From positions 1,238,501-1,302,500 of the forward strand of contig NZ_CP080414.1 of assembly GCF_019457615.1 (NCBI RefSeq): DNA of 64,000 nucleotides. The letters run 5' to 3'. Position numbers and translations under genes: made by a program. Source of the DNA: Shewanella zhangzhouensis (GTDB lineage Bacteria; Pseudomonadota; Gammaproteobacteria; Enterobacterales; Shewanellaceae). Below, piece after piece: positions 44,236 through 53,300 of the stretch; positions within the stretch are counted from its first letter, which is position 1, and the number at the start of each line of letters is the position of its first letter. The notes below the pieces were generated by a model. That model searched no databases. It was not told the origin of the DNA and saw nothing but the letters and a program-made list of their open reading frames with translations.

Positions 44236-44302
44236 GTGACACTATGGTGAGTTTAAAGGCTATCCAATTGATTAGTTGGTGATATTTATTGGAAAGTCTT
44301 GC

Positions 44303-45967
44303 TTACGTTCCTTGCAGCAGTTCGCGGGCATTGGCGAGAGTATTCTCGGTAATGGTATCGCCACCCAGCAAGCGCGCCAGTTCCTGTATCCGTGCGTCTT
44401 TATCCAGCGGCTTCATCGAGGTTTCTGTTTGTCCGCCCTTACTGGATTTGTTCACAAACATATGTTGATGGCCATTACCGGCAACCTGGGGCAAGTGGGT
44501 GACACAAAATACCTGTGTCGCTTCACCGAGGGAGCGGAGCATTCGGCCAACCACAGCCGCAGTTGGGCCTGAAATACCCACATCCACTTCGTCAAAAATC
44601 AGTGTGGGGGTTGAGACCTTTTTCGCGGTAATCACCTGAATGCCTAGTCCAATGCGGCTCAGTTCACCTCCCGAGGCAACCTTGGCCAATGGAGACAGAG
44701 GCTGGCCTGGGTTGGTGGTCACCAAAAACTCTACACTGTCACTGCCATTTGCGCTCATTTGCTTGTCGTTGAAGCTCACCTCAATGGTGAACTTACCCTT
44801 TGGCATATTGAGTTCCTGAATGGAGGCGGTGACCTGTTTATCCAGCTCCCTGGCATAGCGAAGACGGCTTTGACTGAGCTTCTGCGCGTGACTGAGATAG
44901 GCTTCCCTGCTGGTTTGCACCTGTTGCTTCAGTTCATCCAGCTGTGCCTCATCGGAGTCCAATCCAGTCAGTTCCCTGGCAAGCTCTTGATGATGTGCAG
45001 CCAGTTTATCGGCAGCAACATGGTGTTTTCGTGCCAGGGTCATGGCTTTGGAGAGTCGCTCTTCGAGATAGGCAAAATGTTCCGGGTCCAGCTCCAGGTT
45101 GGACAGGTAACGGCCAAGTTCGCTGCTGCTTTCCTGCACCTGAATAAGGGCGTCATTGAGCATATTTCCTATGGGGGCCAGGGTTGGGTCGAGCGACTCC
45201 AGGGTTGCAGCAAGTGATAAGGCTCGGTTTAGCAGCGACTCAATATTGCCTTCATCGGATTCACTGAGCAGCGACAAGGTGTGCTGACAGTCTTCAATCA
45301 GGGCGGTGCCATTGGCGAGGCGTTTGTGTTCGGCCTCGATTTGTTCGAACTCTCCTTCCATCAAGGCAAATTCGTCCAATTCTTCAACCTGATATTGCAG
45401 CAGCTGTTTGCGGGCAATGCGTTCCTGCTGGCTTTGCTCGAGCTGCCTTAATTCAGCTTCGACCTGACGGCAGCGCTGGTAGGCGCTGGCGACTGACTCC
45501 TGCAGCATGCGGTGGTTGGCGTAGCTGTCCAGCAGTGTCAGTTGGTGTTCATTTTTTAAGAGGGCGTGGTGTGCATGCTGGCCGTGGATCCCCACCAGAT
45601 ATTGCCCAAGGGATTTGAGCTGTGACAGGGGGACAGGATTGCCATTGATGTAGGCCCGCGAACGGCCATCGGCAGTGATGGTGCGCCTGAGAATACATTC
45701 GTCGTCCAGCTCAAGATCGTTATCCTCCAGCCAGCGCCGGGCCAGGGGCACATCATCCAGAGAGAAGCGGGCGCTGACCTCGGTTTTGCTGGCACCGGGG
45801 CGCACGGCACCGGAATCTGCGCGGTTACCCAGGCACAACCCCAGAGCATCAATGGCGATGGACTTACCGGCACCGGTTTCACCGGTAATACTGGTCATAC
45901 CCGGACGGAAGTCCAATTCCAGAAAGCGAACAATGGCAAAGTTATTGATGCTGAGCTGACAAAGCAT
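44303..45967 (-). CDS. recN: DNA repair protein RecN
   Basis: A 554-residue SMC-like ATPase that acts early in double-strand-break repair. The Walker A motif GETGAGKS is at residues 29-36. Long coiled-coil arms (about 155-370) surround a short central region. The C-terminal ABC part has ELSRIGLGIQV and the Walker B region LIFDEVDVGISG. It starts at ATG 45967, 34 bp behind two LexA boxes, so SOS control is expected. Confidence 0.96.
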   Translation of the reverse strand: MLCQLSINNFAIVRFLELDFRPGMTSITGETGAGKSIAIDALGLCLGNRADSGAVRPGASKTEVSARFSLDDVPLARRWLEDNDLELDDECILRRTITADGRSRAYINGNPVPLSQLKSLGQYLVGIHGQHAHHALLKNEHQLTLLDSYANHRMLQESVASAYQRCRQVEAELRQLEQSQQERIARKQLLQYQVEELDEFALMEGEFEQIEAEHKRLANGTALIEDCQHTLSLLSESDEGNIESLLNRALSLAATLESLDPTLAPIGNMLNDALIQVQESSSELGRYLSNLELDPEHFAYLEERLSKAMTLARKHHVAADKLAAHHQELARELTGLDSDEAQLDELKQQVQTSREAYLSHAQKLSQSRLRYARELDKQVTASIQELNMPKGKFTIEVSFNDKQMSANGSDSVEFLVTTNPGQPLSPLAKVASGGELSRIGLGIQVITAKKVSTPTLIFDEVDVGISGPTAAVVGRMLRSLGEATQVFCVTHLPQVAGNGHQHMFVNKSSKGGQTETSMKPLDKDARIQELARLLGGDTITENTLANARELLQGT

Positions 45968-46000
45968 GACGGCAATCCTGTGTGATTAGCAATCAAAGTA

Positions 46001-46042
46001 CTGTATTGATAAACAGTATATACTGATTTTTTGTACAGTAAA
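46001..46042 (-). promoter_or_regulatory. recN promoter with two LexA boxes
   Basis: CTGT-N8-ACAG at 46001-46016 is a full LexA box. A second, CTGA-N8-ACAG at 46023-46038, departs at one base. On the minus strand a -35 TTTACT (46042-46037) and a -10 TATACT (46020-46015), 16 bp apart, overlap both boxes. Binding would therefore block polymerase directly. Confidence 0.82.
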
Positions 46043-46075
46043 TCGTCCCGCAACCCCGACGTGAAAAATTTTTGG

Positions 46076-47023
46076 CTACTGAGATATCAGGTTTAATCCC
46101 ATCGTCAGCAGCGGCAAGCTGAAAACCGTCAGCAGCGTACCTGCCACTATGCCCCGGGCGATTTGCTTTTCCAGGGTTTTATCCTGATAGGCCAGCAGGT
46201 AAACGCTGGCGGCAGTGGGCATGGCGGAAAGCAGCACGCCCATCACGGTCAGCTGCGCACCCACCCCCAACCAACTGAAGAGTAGCCATACCAGGAGTGG
46301 CTGCAAAGCCAGTTTTGCCAGATTTACGTGCCAGAAGGGCACGCCCGTCTGAGTTTGTTCCGGCTCTCGCATGGAGCGGGCCAGCGCTATGCCAATGGCA
46401 AAGAGCGCGCAGGGACTGGAGCTTTTACCTATCCATGTCACCAGGGTATCCGGTATCGAAGGCAGTGAAAACTGCATCGCCGAGGCCAATACCCCGAGGG
46501 CACAGCCGATGCCCACAGGATTTCTGGTCACCACCCGCAGCGCAAGGCTTAACCGTGCCATGCCGGTCAGAGGTTGGGTAGCGAGTCTTAATTGCACCAC
46601 GGTAACGGCAAACATCAAGACTGATAAAAGGCTTGCCAGCGCAGCAGCCATCAGTGCCTGCGGATTGTTCGGAAACAGCATCGCCAGCACGGGGATACCG
46701 ATGAACGCGGTGTTGCCGAAGGTGGCCGACAGGGCTCGCAGGCTCGCTGGACGGGTTTGTCCCTTTTCATGTTTCAGTGACCACAGCTGCACCAATACAT
46801 AGGTCACCACCATCGCAAGCAGATAACCCCCCACAAATCCGGGGTTGAGAATTTCTTCAATGGGAGTATTGGCCAGGCTCACATACAGGATGGCCGGAAA
46901 TGCCAGGTAGTACACGTATTGATTGAGAAAACGCTCTAACCAGCCCGGAAGGAGTCTGGAGCTGGCAGCGCCCGCAATCATCACGGCAACAACAGCGAGC
47001 AGCGGAATGAGGAGGTTGAACAT
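46076..47023 (-). CDS. AEC-family transporter (auxin efflux carrier type)
   Basis: A 315-residue membrane protein with about ten helices arranged as two halves. The N-terminal segment (FNLLIPLLAVVAVMIAG) and the FGNTAFIGIPVLAMLF segment are typical of bacterial AEC (MdcF/YfdV-like) permeases. These are secondary carriers, often for organic acids; the substrate is not predictable. I use ATG 47023; a GTG one codon earlier is also in frame. It is divergent from a LysR-type regulator, which probably controls it. Confidence 0.82.
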   Translation of the reverse strand: MFNLLIPLLAVVAVMIAGAASSRLLPGWLERFLNQYVYYLAFPAILYVSLANTPIEEILNPGFVGGYLLAMVVTYVLVQLWSLKHEKGQTRPASLRALSATFGNTAFIGIPVLAMLFPNNPQALMAAALASLLSVLMFAVTVVQLRLATQPLTGMARLSLALRVVTRNPVGIGCALGVLASAMQFSLPSIPDTLVTWIGKSSSPCALFAIGIALARSMREPEQTQTGVPFWHVNLAKLALQPLLVWLLFSWLGVGAQLTVMGVLLSAMPTAASVYLLAYQDKTLEKQIARGIVAGTLLTVFSLPLLTMGLNLISQ

Positions 47024-47105
47024 CACAGCAGGGGCCTCGGCAGATCACAATTTCCCCCTTTGCAGTGGGGCTTGGCAGGCAAATTAGCATATCATGATGC
47101 GAGCT

Positions 47106-47116
47106 GACCATTGGTC
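47106..47116. promoter_or_regulatory. Small palindrome between AEC transporter and LysR genes
   Basis: GACCA-T-TGGTC is a perfect palindrome in the 134-bp divergent gap. LysR-type regulators often bind dyads in such places. No further support. Confidence 0.3.
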
Positions 47117-47157
47117 CTTGGTCGCAGGCATATCAATGATTAACGGCGGGAAACGGC

Positions 47158-48060
47158 ATGAGAGAGCATCCGGGTAGCGAACTTGAATTGATTTACCTCT
47201 TTGTGCAGTTGGTGGACGCCGGTAGCCTGTCTGCGGTGGCGGATCGTCTCTCGATGCCTGTGGCAACCGTCAGCCGCAAATTATCCCGCCTGGAAGAAAA
47301 CCGCGGTCGTCAGCTATTGATGCGAAGTACCCGCAAAATTCGCCTCACCGAGGAAGGAATGGCGCTTTACGAGCGCTACAAATCCCTGGTGAGCGCAGTG
47401 GACGCCCTTTATGGTGATGGCGAAGACCCGCTCGAAGGCACGCTGCGTATTGCCGCCCCCATCTCCATCATCTCGATGATTTTTATGAAAACCATCAACG
47501 AGTTTCGGCGGGAATATCCGGGTATCAGGCTGCATATCACCCAAAAAAACGAGGTAGTTGACCTTATCGACAAAGGCATCGATATCGCCATCGTGGGCGG
47601 TATTCAACCGGACTCCTCCTGGATAGCCGTACCGCTTGGGACGCTGGATTACCGCCTGGTGGCATCACCTGGCTATCTGCAGCGGTGCAGCATGCCAACT
47701 CATCCCAGCAGCCTTGCTGCTCACGATATTATCAAGGTGTGGCCTTTATATAACTGGTCGCTGAGGCATCCTCAGGGAGAGGCCTTTTACTATGACGGAC
47801 CCGCAAGCCTGACGCTGACCGATCTGCAGGGGGCTATCAGCGCCTGTGTGGATGATGGTGGTATCTTGTATGGGCCGGAGCTCTTCTTTAAGCAGGAGCT
47901 GCAACGCGGGTTGCTGCTGCCTGTATTGCCGGATTGGCGGGGAGAAACGCGGCGGATCTCCATTTTGTGTCACCAGCGGCAGCAGCAACCTGCCAAGGTG
48001 AAAGCCTTTATCGATTTTATGAAGTCGCGGGCGCCGGGGTTATTTGCGATGGACGCTTAA
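47158..48060 (+). CDS. LysR-family transcriptional regulator
   Basis: A 300-residue regulator with an N-terminal winged helix-turn-helix (about residues 8-65; LVDAGSLSAVADRLSMPVATVSRKLSRLE) and a C-terminal periplasmic-binding-like effector domain (about 90-295; LRIAAPISI ... GIDIAIVGG). It belongs to the group lacking the commonest AALAEELHFSRAA pattern. Divergence from the AEC transporter suggests that gene as target. Its end overlaps the convergent small gene by 4 bp. Confidence 0.87.
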   Translation: MREHPGSELELIYLFVQLVDAGSLSAVADRLSMPVATVSRKLSRLEENRGRQLLMRSTRKIRLTEEGMALYERYKSLVSAVDALYGDGEDPLEGTLRIAAPISIISMIFMKTINEFRREYPGIRLHITQKNEVVDLIDKGIDIAIVGGIQPDSSWIAVPLGTLDYRLVASPGYLQRCSMPTHPSSLAAHDIIKVWPLYNWSLRHPQGEAFYYDGPASLTLTDLQGAISACVDDGGILYGPELFFKQELQRGLLLPVLPDWRGETRRISILCHQRQQQPAKVKAFIDFMKSRAPGLFAMDA

Positions 48061-48299
48061 CCCAACTGTTTTTTGCGTCCCTTGGATGGGTGGCCCGGTT
48101 TGCGCTTGGGGGATGTGGAAGTGGGAGCCGGATAGTCCTTCACCGGGGGAAGGACGCCCAGCTCCTGATAAAACGCCACCTGACGGCGAAGTTCAAACAA
48201 AGAGCCGATGCGCACTTCATCGGCTATGGTTAAACGCCAGCTGTCGGTTTTTCCGTCGAGATTAGTGAGTATAAAGCCTTGATAAAGTAAGGTTCTCAC
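48057..48299 (-). CDS. Small hypothetical protein with basic C-terminal tail
   Basis: An 80-residue protein. The first 55 residues look like a small folded domain (GFILTNLDGKTDSWRLTIAD, then a Leu-rich helix), followed by a Pro-, Lys- and Arg-rich tail (KRKPGHPSKGRKK) that could contact nucleic acid. Start is GTG 48299, supported by AGAGG five bases upstream. No family is recognised with confidence. It follows the DUF416 gene by 22 bp, so it may be the third gene of the barA unit. Confidence 0.6.
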   Translation of the reverse strand: MRTLLYQGFILTNLDGKTDSWRLTIADEVRIGSLFELRRQVAFYQELGVLPPVKDYPAPTSTSPKRKPGHPSKGRKKQLG

Positions 48300-48321
48300 A
48301 TGTCACCTCTGAATAGCCGTT

Positions 48322-48927
48322 TCAGGCTTCCTGCAGGCTGATACCAATATTGGAAACGCCGCTGGATACCAGCTCTTTGCGCAGTGCCTTGATAAAATCC
48401 GCCGACATATCCGGATTGTCTTCAATCAGCTCCAATAATGTGCCTTGCAGCTCACGCTCTGCGACCATGGCTTCATGGGCAAAGACAAAGTCATCCAGCG
48501 CCTCGTCTTCCAACTCCACATCGATGATGGCTTCAATATAGTTGGCCACGGTAGCGGAAGACAGCTTACTGATATTGGTGATGTCTTCTTCGATTTTGCT
48601 CTCGATGCCGCTGAGCAGGCTTATCAGGGCGACCACGGCATCCATGGCAGGGTACACGCCATAAACATCAAAGTTTTCCGGCTCAGGGATCACCTCTTCG
48701 AGTTTGTTGGTGTGCAGCTCCAGGTTTAACTTCAGCTTTCTGTCGTAGAGCGACTGCCACAACAGGTTAAGCACGGTGTCCAGCACCTTGGGATCGCCAT
48801 ATTCACAGACCTCTGAAAACAGCTGATAGTTGGGATACATGCGCTGGCACAGGGCTACGGCGAATAATTGCTTTTGTGGCAAAGACAGCGCTTTAAGACG
48901 CTTGAAAAATCCGGGTTTAGAACTCAT
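48322..48927 (-). CDS. YjaG-like DUF416 protein
   Basis: A 201-residue soluble, acidic, mostly helical protein of the DUF416 (YjaG) family. The start FKRLKALSLPQKQLFAVALCQRMYPNY and the YPAMDAVVALISLLSGIE helix fit this family, whose function is unknown. Its start overlaps the 3' end of barA by 11 bp, so the two are translationally coupled. Confidence 0.82.
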   Translation of the reverse strand: MSSKPGFFKRLKALSLPQKQLFAVALCQRMYPNYQLFSEVCEYGDPKVLDTVLNLLWQSLYDRKLKLNLELHTNKLEEVIPEPENFDVYGVYPAMDAVVALISLLSGIESKIEEDITNISKLSSATVANYIEAIIDVELEDEALDDFVFAHEAMVAERELQGTLLELIEDNPDMSADFIKALRKELVSSGVSNIGISLQEA

Positions 48928-51742
48928 TGGGTACTTCCGCTGACATCTGGGAAATTACTTGGGTTGCCGCCGATTCTACCTTAGTCAGCTCATCAAGTAA
49001 CTCAAGGATTTCCGGTTCAACATCCGCCACATCGGCGCCACGCTTCAGCGCAGACTCAATTTGCTGGCAGAGTTTTTGGGTGGTGGGCACGCCGCAATAG
49101 CAACTGGCCCCGTGAAGTTTGTGCACCGTATACAGCATAGACTCGTTATCGCTGCGGGCCATGGCAAGCTCGATATCGTTAACCGTACCGGGCAAGGACT
49201 CCAGCATCATCTTCAACATGTCGATGGCCAGATCCTCTTTCTGATTGGCCTGGCTCAGGCACAGCTCCCAGTTGAGAGTGTTACTGTCGAAATGGGTGAA
49301 TTTGGGCCGGGTTAGCCAGCGCGAAATCACCCCTTTAAGGGCGGCTTCATCGATGGGCTTGGGCAGATAACCGTCCATGCCGCTTGCCTGAATGCGCTCA
49401 CGTTCTTCGTTAATGGCGTGGGCGGTAACGGCAATAATCGGGGTATTGCGGTTGAGTGAGTCCTGACGGATAAGCCGGGTGGCTGTGACCCCATCGGTGC
49501 CCGGCATCTGAATATCCATAAAGATGAGGTCGAACGAGCGACTCTTGGCCAGCGCCACCGCCTGATCGCCACTGCTGACCGCCACCACGTTGGCAACCAG
49601 CTCTTTCAGCAAGGTGTCGATAAGCTTGAGGTTGGCCAGGTTATCGTCCACTGCCAACACATTGAGGGGATGGCGGGCGCTGGGTTTGGTGGCCAGCGCC
49701 GGTTTGGGCGCGGCGTTTTTCTTCACCGGTGGGAAAATCAGGTTTTGCGCCAGTTTCAGCTCACTCACAGGCAGCTGCAGCACCAAATCCACAAAGGGCT
49801 CCATCTCCTGGGTGTACACTTCAGGGTCGAGGCAATCGTTAAGCAGCAGCAGCGAGCCTGTATGGTCTTTCACCTGCGACAGGTGCCGCTGGAGATCTTC
49901 GCACGATTCGCAGCTTTGGCCGGATAACAGGATGGCGTCGTAGTGCCTGTCGTCCAAATGCCGCTCCAGTTCATCTTCGTTGCTCGCCAGTGTCACCATC
50001 ATGTGCCAGTCCTTTAGCTTACGGGCAATGGACTCGCGGGTGAGTTTGCGGGGCTCAAACAAGAGTACTGAGTGGCCGATGAGTTTTTCCAGCGGCAGGG
50101 TATCGTGTACCGGGAAGGGGCTGAGCTGCAGCGGCACGGTAAACCAGAAGCTGGAGCCTTTGCCGACCTCGGAATTAAAGCCTATGCGGCCGCCCATCAT
50201 TTGCACCACCAAACGCTTGGTGATAACCAGCCCAAGACCCGTGCCGCCGTAGCGACGGGAAATGGAGGAGTCGGCCTGACCAAAGGCCTGGAACAAGAGT
50301 TCCTGCTGTTCGGGGTCAATACCTATGCCTGTGTCAGTCACTTCACAGCGCAGGGTCAGGTTGTTGTCTTCCAGGCTGGCAAGACTGATTTTGAGATGGA
50401 CACTGCCTTCCTCGGTAAATTTGATGGCGTTGCCCAGGAGGTTGGTCATCACTTGCCCGAGGCGCATTACATCGCCACTGAGGTTTTCCGGTACGTTGGC
50501 ATCCACATCCACCACAAACTCAAGCCCTTTGGCATGGGCGCTGCCTGCCAGCAGGTTGATGGTGTCCTCCAGTGATGCGCGCAGGCCAAAGGGCATGGTT
50601 TCGAGCACCATCTTGTTGGCTTCAAGCTTGGAGAAGTCGAGGATGTCGTTGATTATCTGAAGCAAACTGGTGGCACTGCGCTCGATGGTTTTGATGTATT
50701 CCATCTGGCTGGAATGCAGCGGGGTTTTCAGCAGCTGTCGGGCAAAACCAATCACCCCGTTGAGCGGTGTTCTGAGCTCATGGGACATGTTGGCCAAAAA
50801 CTCAGACTTGATGCGGCTCGCTTCCTGTGCATCTTTCTTGGCGCGATCCAGTGCTATGTTCTGGATTTCAATCTGTTCCAGGGTTTCGCGAAGATCAGAT
50901 GTGGCCTGGTCGATGTTTTGCTGCATCTCATCATGGTATTCCGACAGCGATGCCGCCATGGCGTTAATACCTCGATTGAGCAGGTCCAGCTCTCCGATGA
51001 GATTGCCTTCAAGCCGTGCATCCAGTTTACCTTCGCGGATTTTGCCCACCAGTTTCACCATGTCGGTGATGGGCTGGGTCACGTTTTTTACCAGACGGAA
51101 GGTAAACAGGAGGTTTAACTGCACGCCTATCAGCACAATGATAAAGGCGGCAACGGCGGCCCTGTGCTGCTCAAGCAGCGCCTTTTCCTTGTTCAGCATC
51201 ATGGAGACGTAGCCGAGCAGGGTCGCGTTGGAGTTGTCCGGCATGATAACGGCTTCACTGAAGCGGCCACCGCCTTCATCGCTGCTGTCGCCCATGGGCT
51301 GCTTGTCGCTGATGGCAAAGATGGGGGTGCGAACAATCAGGGTGTCTCCTTCATGTTCGAATTGGGTTTCTTTGAGGCTTTCCAGCGCTTCTTTGTAGCG
51401 CATCACCTCAAAGTCTTTGTGATAGTGCGAGGTGACAAATAACTGATTGTTAATGTCAAAAATGGCAATGGATTTGACCAGTGTCGACTTGTTGAGTTGA
51501 GCGCGGGCCAAGAGGATTTTGGTGATTTCGCGGTTATTGGTCGACAGGCTCTGCTCAGCCGAAATGGCCAGAGGTTCTATGATGTTACTGCCCATATCCT
51601 TGAGCGTGTCTTCAAGATCATAGAAGCGGTTTATGGTAAAGTAACTGCCCAAAAGGATACCAACGAGGATAGTGGGCGCGAGCGCCAACACCAATACCCA
51701 GGACCGCAGACTGTATTTTGTCATATTGTGCGCGGTATTCAT
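48917..51742 (-). CDS. barA: BarA-type hybrid sensor histidine kinase
   Basis: A 941-residue tripartite kinase. Two membrane helices (about residues 14-35 and 190-210) flank a periplasmic region, then HAMP, HisKA with His321 (SHELRTP) and HATPase (GTGLGLVI). A divergent receiver-like segment without the catalytic Asp pattern (about 565-680), a true receiver with Asp743 (FMDIQMPG) and a C-terminal Hpt with His874 (VHKLHG) follow. BarA phosphorylates UvrY to induce CsrA-sequestering RNAs. Order, size and the neighbour rlmD (divergent), with relA beyond, match Shewanella barA. Start ATG 51742; ATG 51724 is possible. Confidence 0.92.
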   Translation of the reverse strand: MNTAHNMTKYSLRSWVLVLALAPTILVGILLGSYFTINRFYDLEDTLKDMGSNIIEPLAISAEQSLSTNNREITKILLARAQLNKSTLVKSIAIFDINNQLFVTSHYHKDFEVMRYKEALESLKETQFEHEGDTLIVRTPIFAISDKQPMGDSSDEGGGRFSEAVIMPDNSNATLLGYVSMMLNKEKALLEQHRAAVAAFIIVLIGVQLNLLFTFRLVKNVTQPITDMVKLVGKIREGKLDARLEGNLIGELDLLNRGINAMAASLSEYHDEMQQNIDQATSDLRETLEQIEIQNIALDRAKKDAQEASRIKSEFLANMSHELRTPLNGVIGFARQLLKTPLHSSQMEYIKTIERSATSLLQIINDILDFSKLEANKMVLETMPFGLRASLEDTINLLAGSAHAKGLEFVVDVDANVPENLSGDVMRLGQVMTNLLGNAIKFTEEGSVHLKISLASLEDNNLTLRCEVTDTGIGIDPEQQELLFQAFGQADSSISRRYGGTGLGLVITKRLVVQMMGGRIGFNSEVGKGSSFWFTVPLQLSPFPVHDTLPLEKLIGHSVLLFEPRKLTRESIARKLKDWHMMVTLASNEDELERHLDDRHYDAILLSGQSCESCEDLQRHLSQVKDHTGSLLLLNDCLDPEVYTQEMEPFVDLVLQLPVSELKLAQNLIFPPVKKNAAPKPALATKPSARHPLNVLAVDDNLANLKLIDTLLKELVANVVAVSSGDQAVALAKSRSFDLIFMDIQMPGTDGVTATRLIRQDSLNRNTPIIAVTAHAINEERERIQASGMDGYLPKPIDEAALKGVISRWLTRPKFTHFDSNTLNWELCLSQANQKEDLAIDMLKMMLESLPGTVNDIELAMARSDNESMLYTVHKLHGASCYCGVPTTQKLCQQIESALKRGADVADVEPEILELLDELTKVESAATQVISQMSAEVPNEF

Positions 51743-51836
51743 GTGCTGGGTTGTCCCTGATTTCCTTTGAGTTTGAATGTACTAAGACTGCCAGAAACCC
51801 GGCTGTCTTAACAGATTTTTCTTGTATGAGGCCACA

Positions 51837-53168
51837 ATGGCGCAGTTTTTCAAAGCGAAACCCAATCAAGCGAAAAAGCTCTCCCAAAAGATAGCACTCA
51901 CAGTGCAAAGACTCGATCATTTGGGCGCCGGCATTGCCGAACATCAGGGCAAGGTGGTGTTTATTCCGGGCGCTTTGCCGGGCGAAACCGTAGAAGTGCA
52001 GCTCACTGAGCAAAAGAAAAACTATGCCCATGCCAAGCTGCAGCGGGTGTCTGAGGCGAGCCCTGACCGGCAAACACCGCCTTGCCCCTGGTATGGCAAA
52101 TGCGGTGGCTGCGACTTACAGCATCTGTCGCTGCCACGTCAGCTTGAATACAAGCGCCAGGCACTGGGTGATATTGTCAGCCGCGCGGCAGCCCAGCCTG
52201 TGACTGTGAACTGCGATGACCTGAGCGGTGACAGCTGGCATTACCGTCGCCGGGCCAGGTTAGCCACCTTGCTGGATAAAGACACCAACAAGCTTGCGCT
52301 GGGATTCCGGGAAGAGGGCAGTAAATCGGTAGTGGGTATCGACAGCTGCGCTGTGCTCGCCGGGCCTCTCTCTGACCTTATATCGCCTTTTGCCACGCTC
52401 CTTAACCGTCTCAAAGGCAAGCAGCGCTTGGGGCATCTTGAGCTGACACTGGCCGCCAACGGGCTTTTTGCCGTGCTGAGGGTTACGGCCCCATTGGCCC
52501 AAAGCGATAAAAAACTGCTTTCGGCCTTCGCCGATGAGCGGCAAATTGCCTTCTTGTTGCAGGGCAATGAAGGGGAGCTTGAGTTTCTTTCCAGCGGCCA
52601 TGAGTTGCCTTATTACCAATTGGATGAGCTTAAGCTTGCTTTCGCGCCGGGCAACTTTATTCAGGTCAATGGCGAGGTCAACCAGGCCATGGTCAAACAG
52701 GCCATAAACTGGCTCGACGTGCAGGCCGGTGAGCGGGTGCTCGACCTCTTTTGCGGCGTGGGGAACTTCAGTTTGCCACTTGCACAGCAGGGCGCTGAAG
52801 TGATTGGCGTTGAAGGTGTGCCGGAAATGGTGGCGCAGGCGAAGAAAAACGCCGCCATTAACGGTCTGGATAACCTCAGTTTTTACTGCGCCGACCTCAG
52901 TGAAGATTTGGCCGCCGAACCCTGGCTTGGCAAAATCGATAAGCTGCTCCTGGACCCGGCCCGAGCCGGTGCATACGAGAGTCTGAAGTGGCTTAAAAAA
53001 ATGAAACCTTCCAGGGTGCTTTATGTCTCCTGTAACCCGGCAAGCCTTGCCCGCGATTCAGTGCTGCTGTTCGAGGCCGGATATCAATTGACCCGCCTTG
53101 GTCTGGTGGACATGTTCCCCCAGACCCATCACAGCGAAGGCATGGCCTTGTTCGAATTGGTCAATTAA
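51837..53168 (+). CDS. rlmD: 23S rRNA (uracil-1939-C5)-methyltransferase
   Basis: A 443-residue SAM-dependent RNA methyltransferase. It has an N-terminal TRAM domain (about residues 12-70), a 4Fe-4S cluster site (CPWYGKCGGCDLQHL plus one upstream cysteine) and the catalytic domain with VLDLFCGVGNFSLPLA, DPARAG and the nucleophile in VLYVSCNPASLARD. The start ATG 51837 has GAGG upstream; a TTG five codons earlier is not needed. Confidence 0.96.
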   Translation: MAQFFKAKPNQAKKLSQKIALTVQRLDHLGAGIAEHQGKVVFIPGALPGETVEVQLTEQKKNYAHAKLQRVSEASPDRQTPPCPWYGKCGGCDLQHLSLPRQLEYKRQALGDIVSRAAAQPVTVNCDDLSGDSWHYRRRARLATLLDKDTNKLALGFREEGSKSVVGIDSCAVLAGPLSDLISPFATLLNRLKGKQRLGHLELTLAANGLFAVLRVTAPLAQSDKKLLSAFADERQIAFLLQGNEGELEFLSSGHELPYYQLDELKLAFAPGNFIQVNGEVNQAMVKQAINWLDVQAGERVLDLFCGVGNFSLPLAQQGAEVIGVEGVPEMVAQAKKNAAINGLDNLSFYCADLSEDLAAEPWLGKIDKLLLDPARAGAYESLKWLKKMKPSRVLYVSCNPASLARDSVLLFEAGYQLTRLGLVDMFPQTHHSEGMALFELVN

Positions 53169-53222
53169 CGGATGAATTTTGCTGGATGTAGCAAAATTAA
53201 TGGACAATCGGTCCGCTTGGGT

Positions 53223-53251
53223 TTGACAAGCGCGTGCCAATCCTGAAGATA
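53223..53251 (+). promoter_or_regulatory. Candidate relA promoter
   Basis: A consensus -35, TTGACA (53223-53228), is followed after 17 bp by AAGATA, about 50 bp before the relA start. Confidence 0.45.
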
Positions 53252-53300
53252 AAGTCTTTAACTTGTTTGGCCCAGAGTGGGAAGAGGGATCCTTAAGCCT

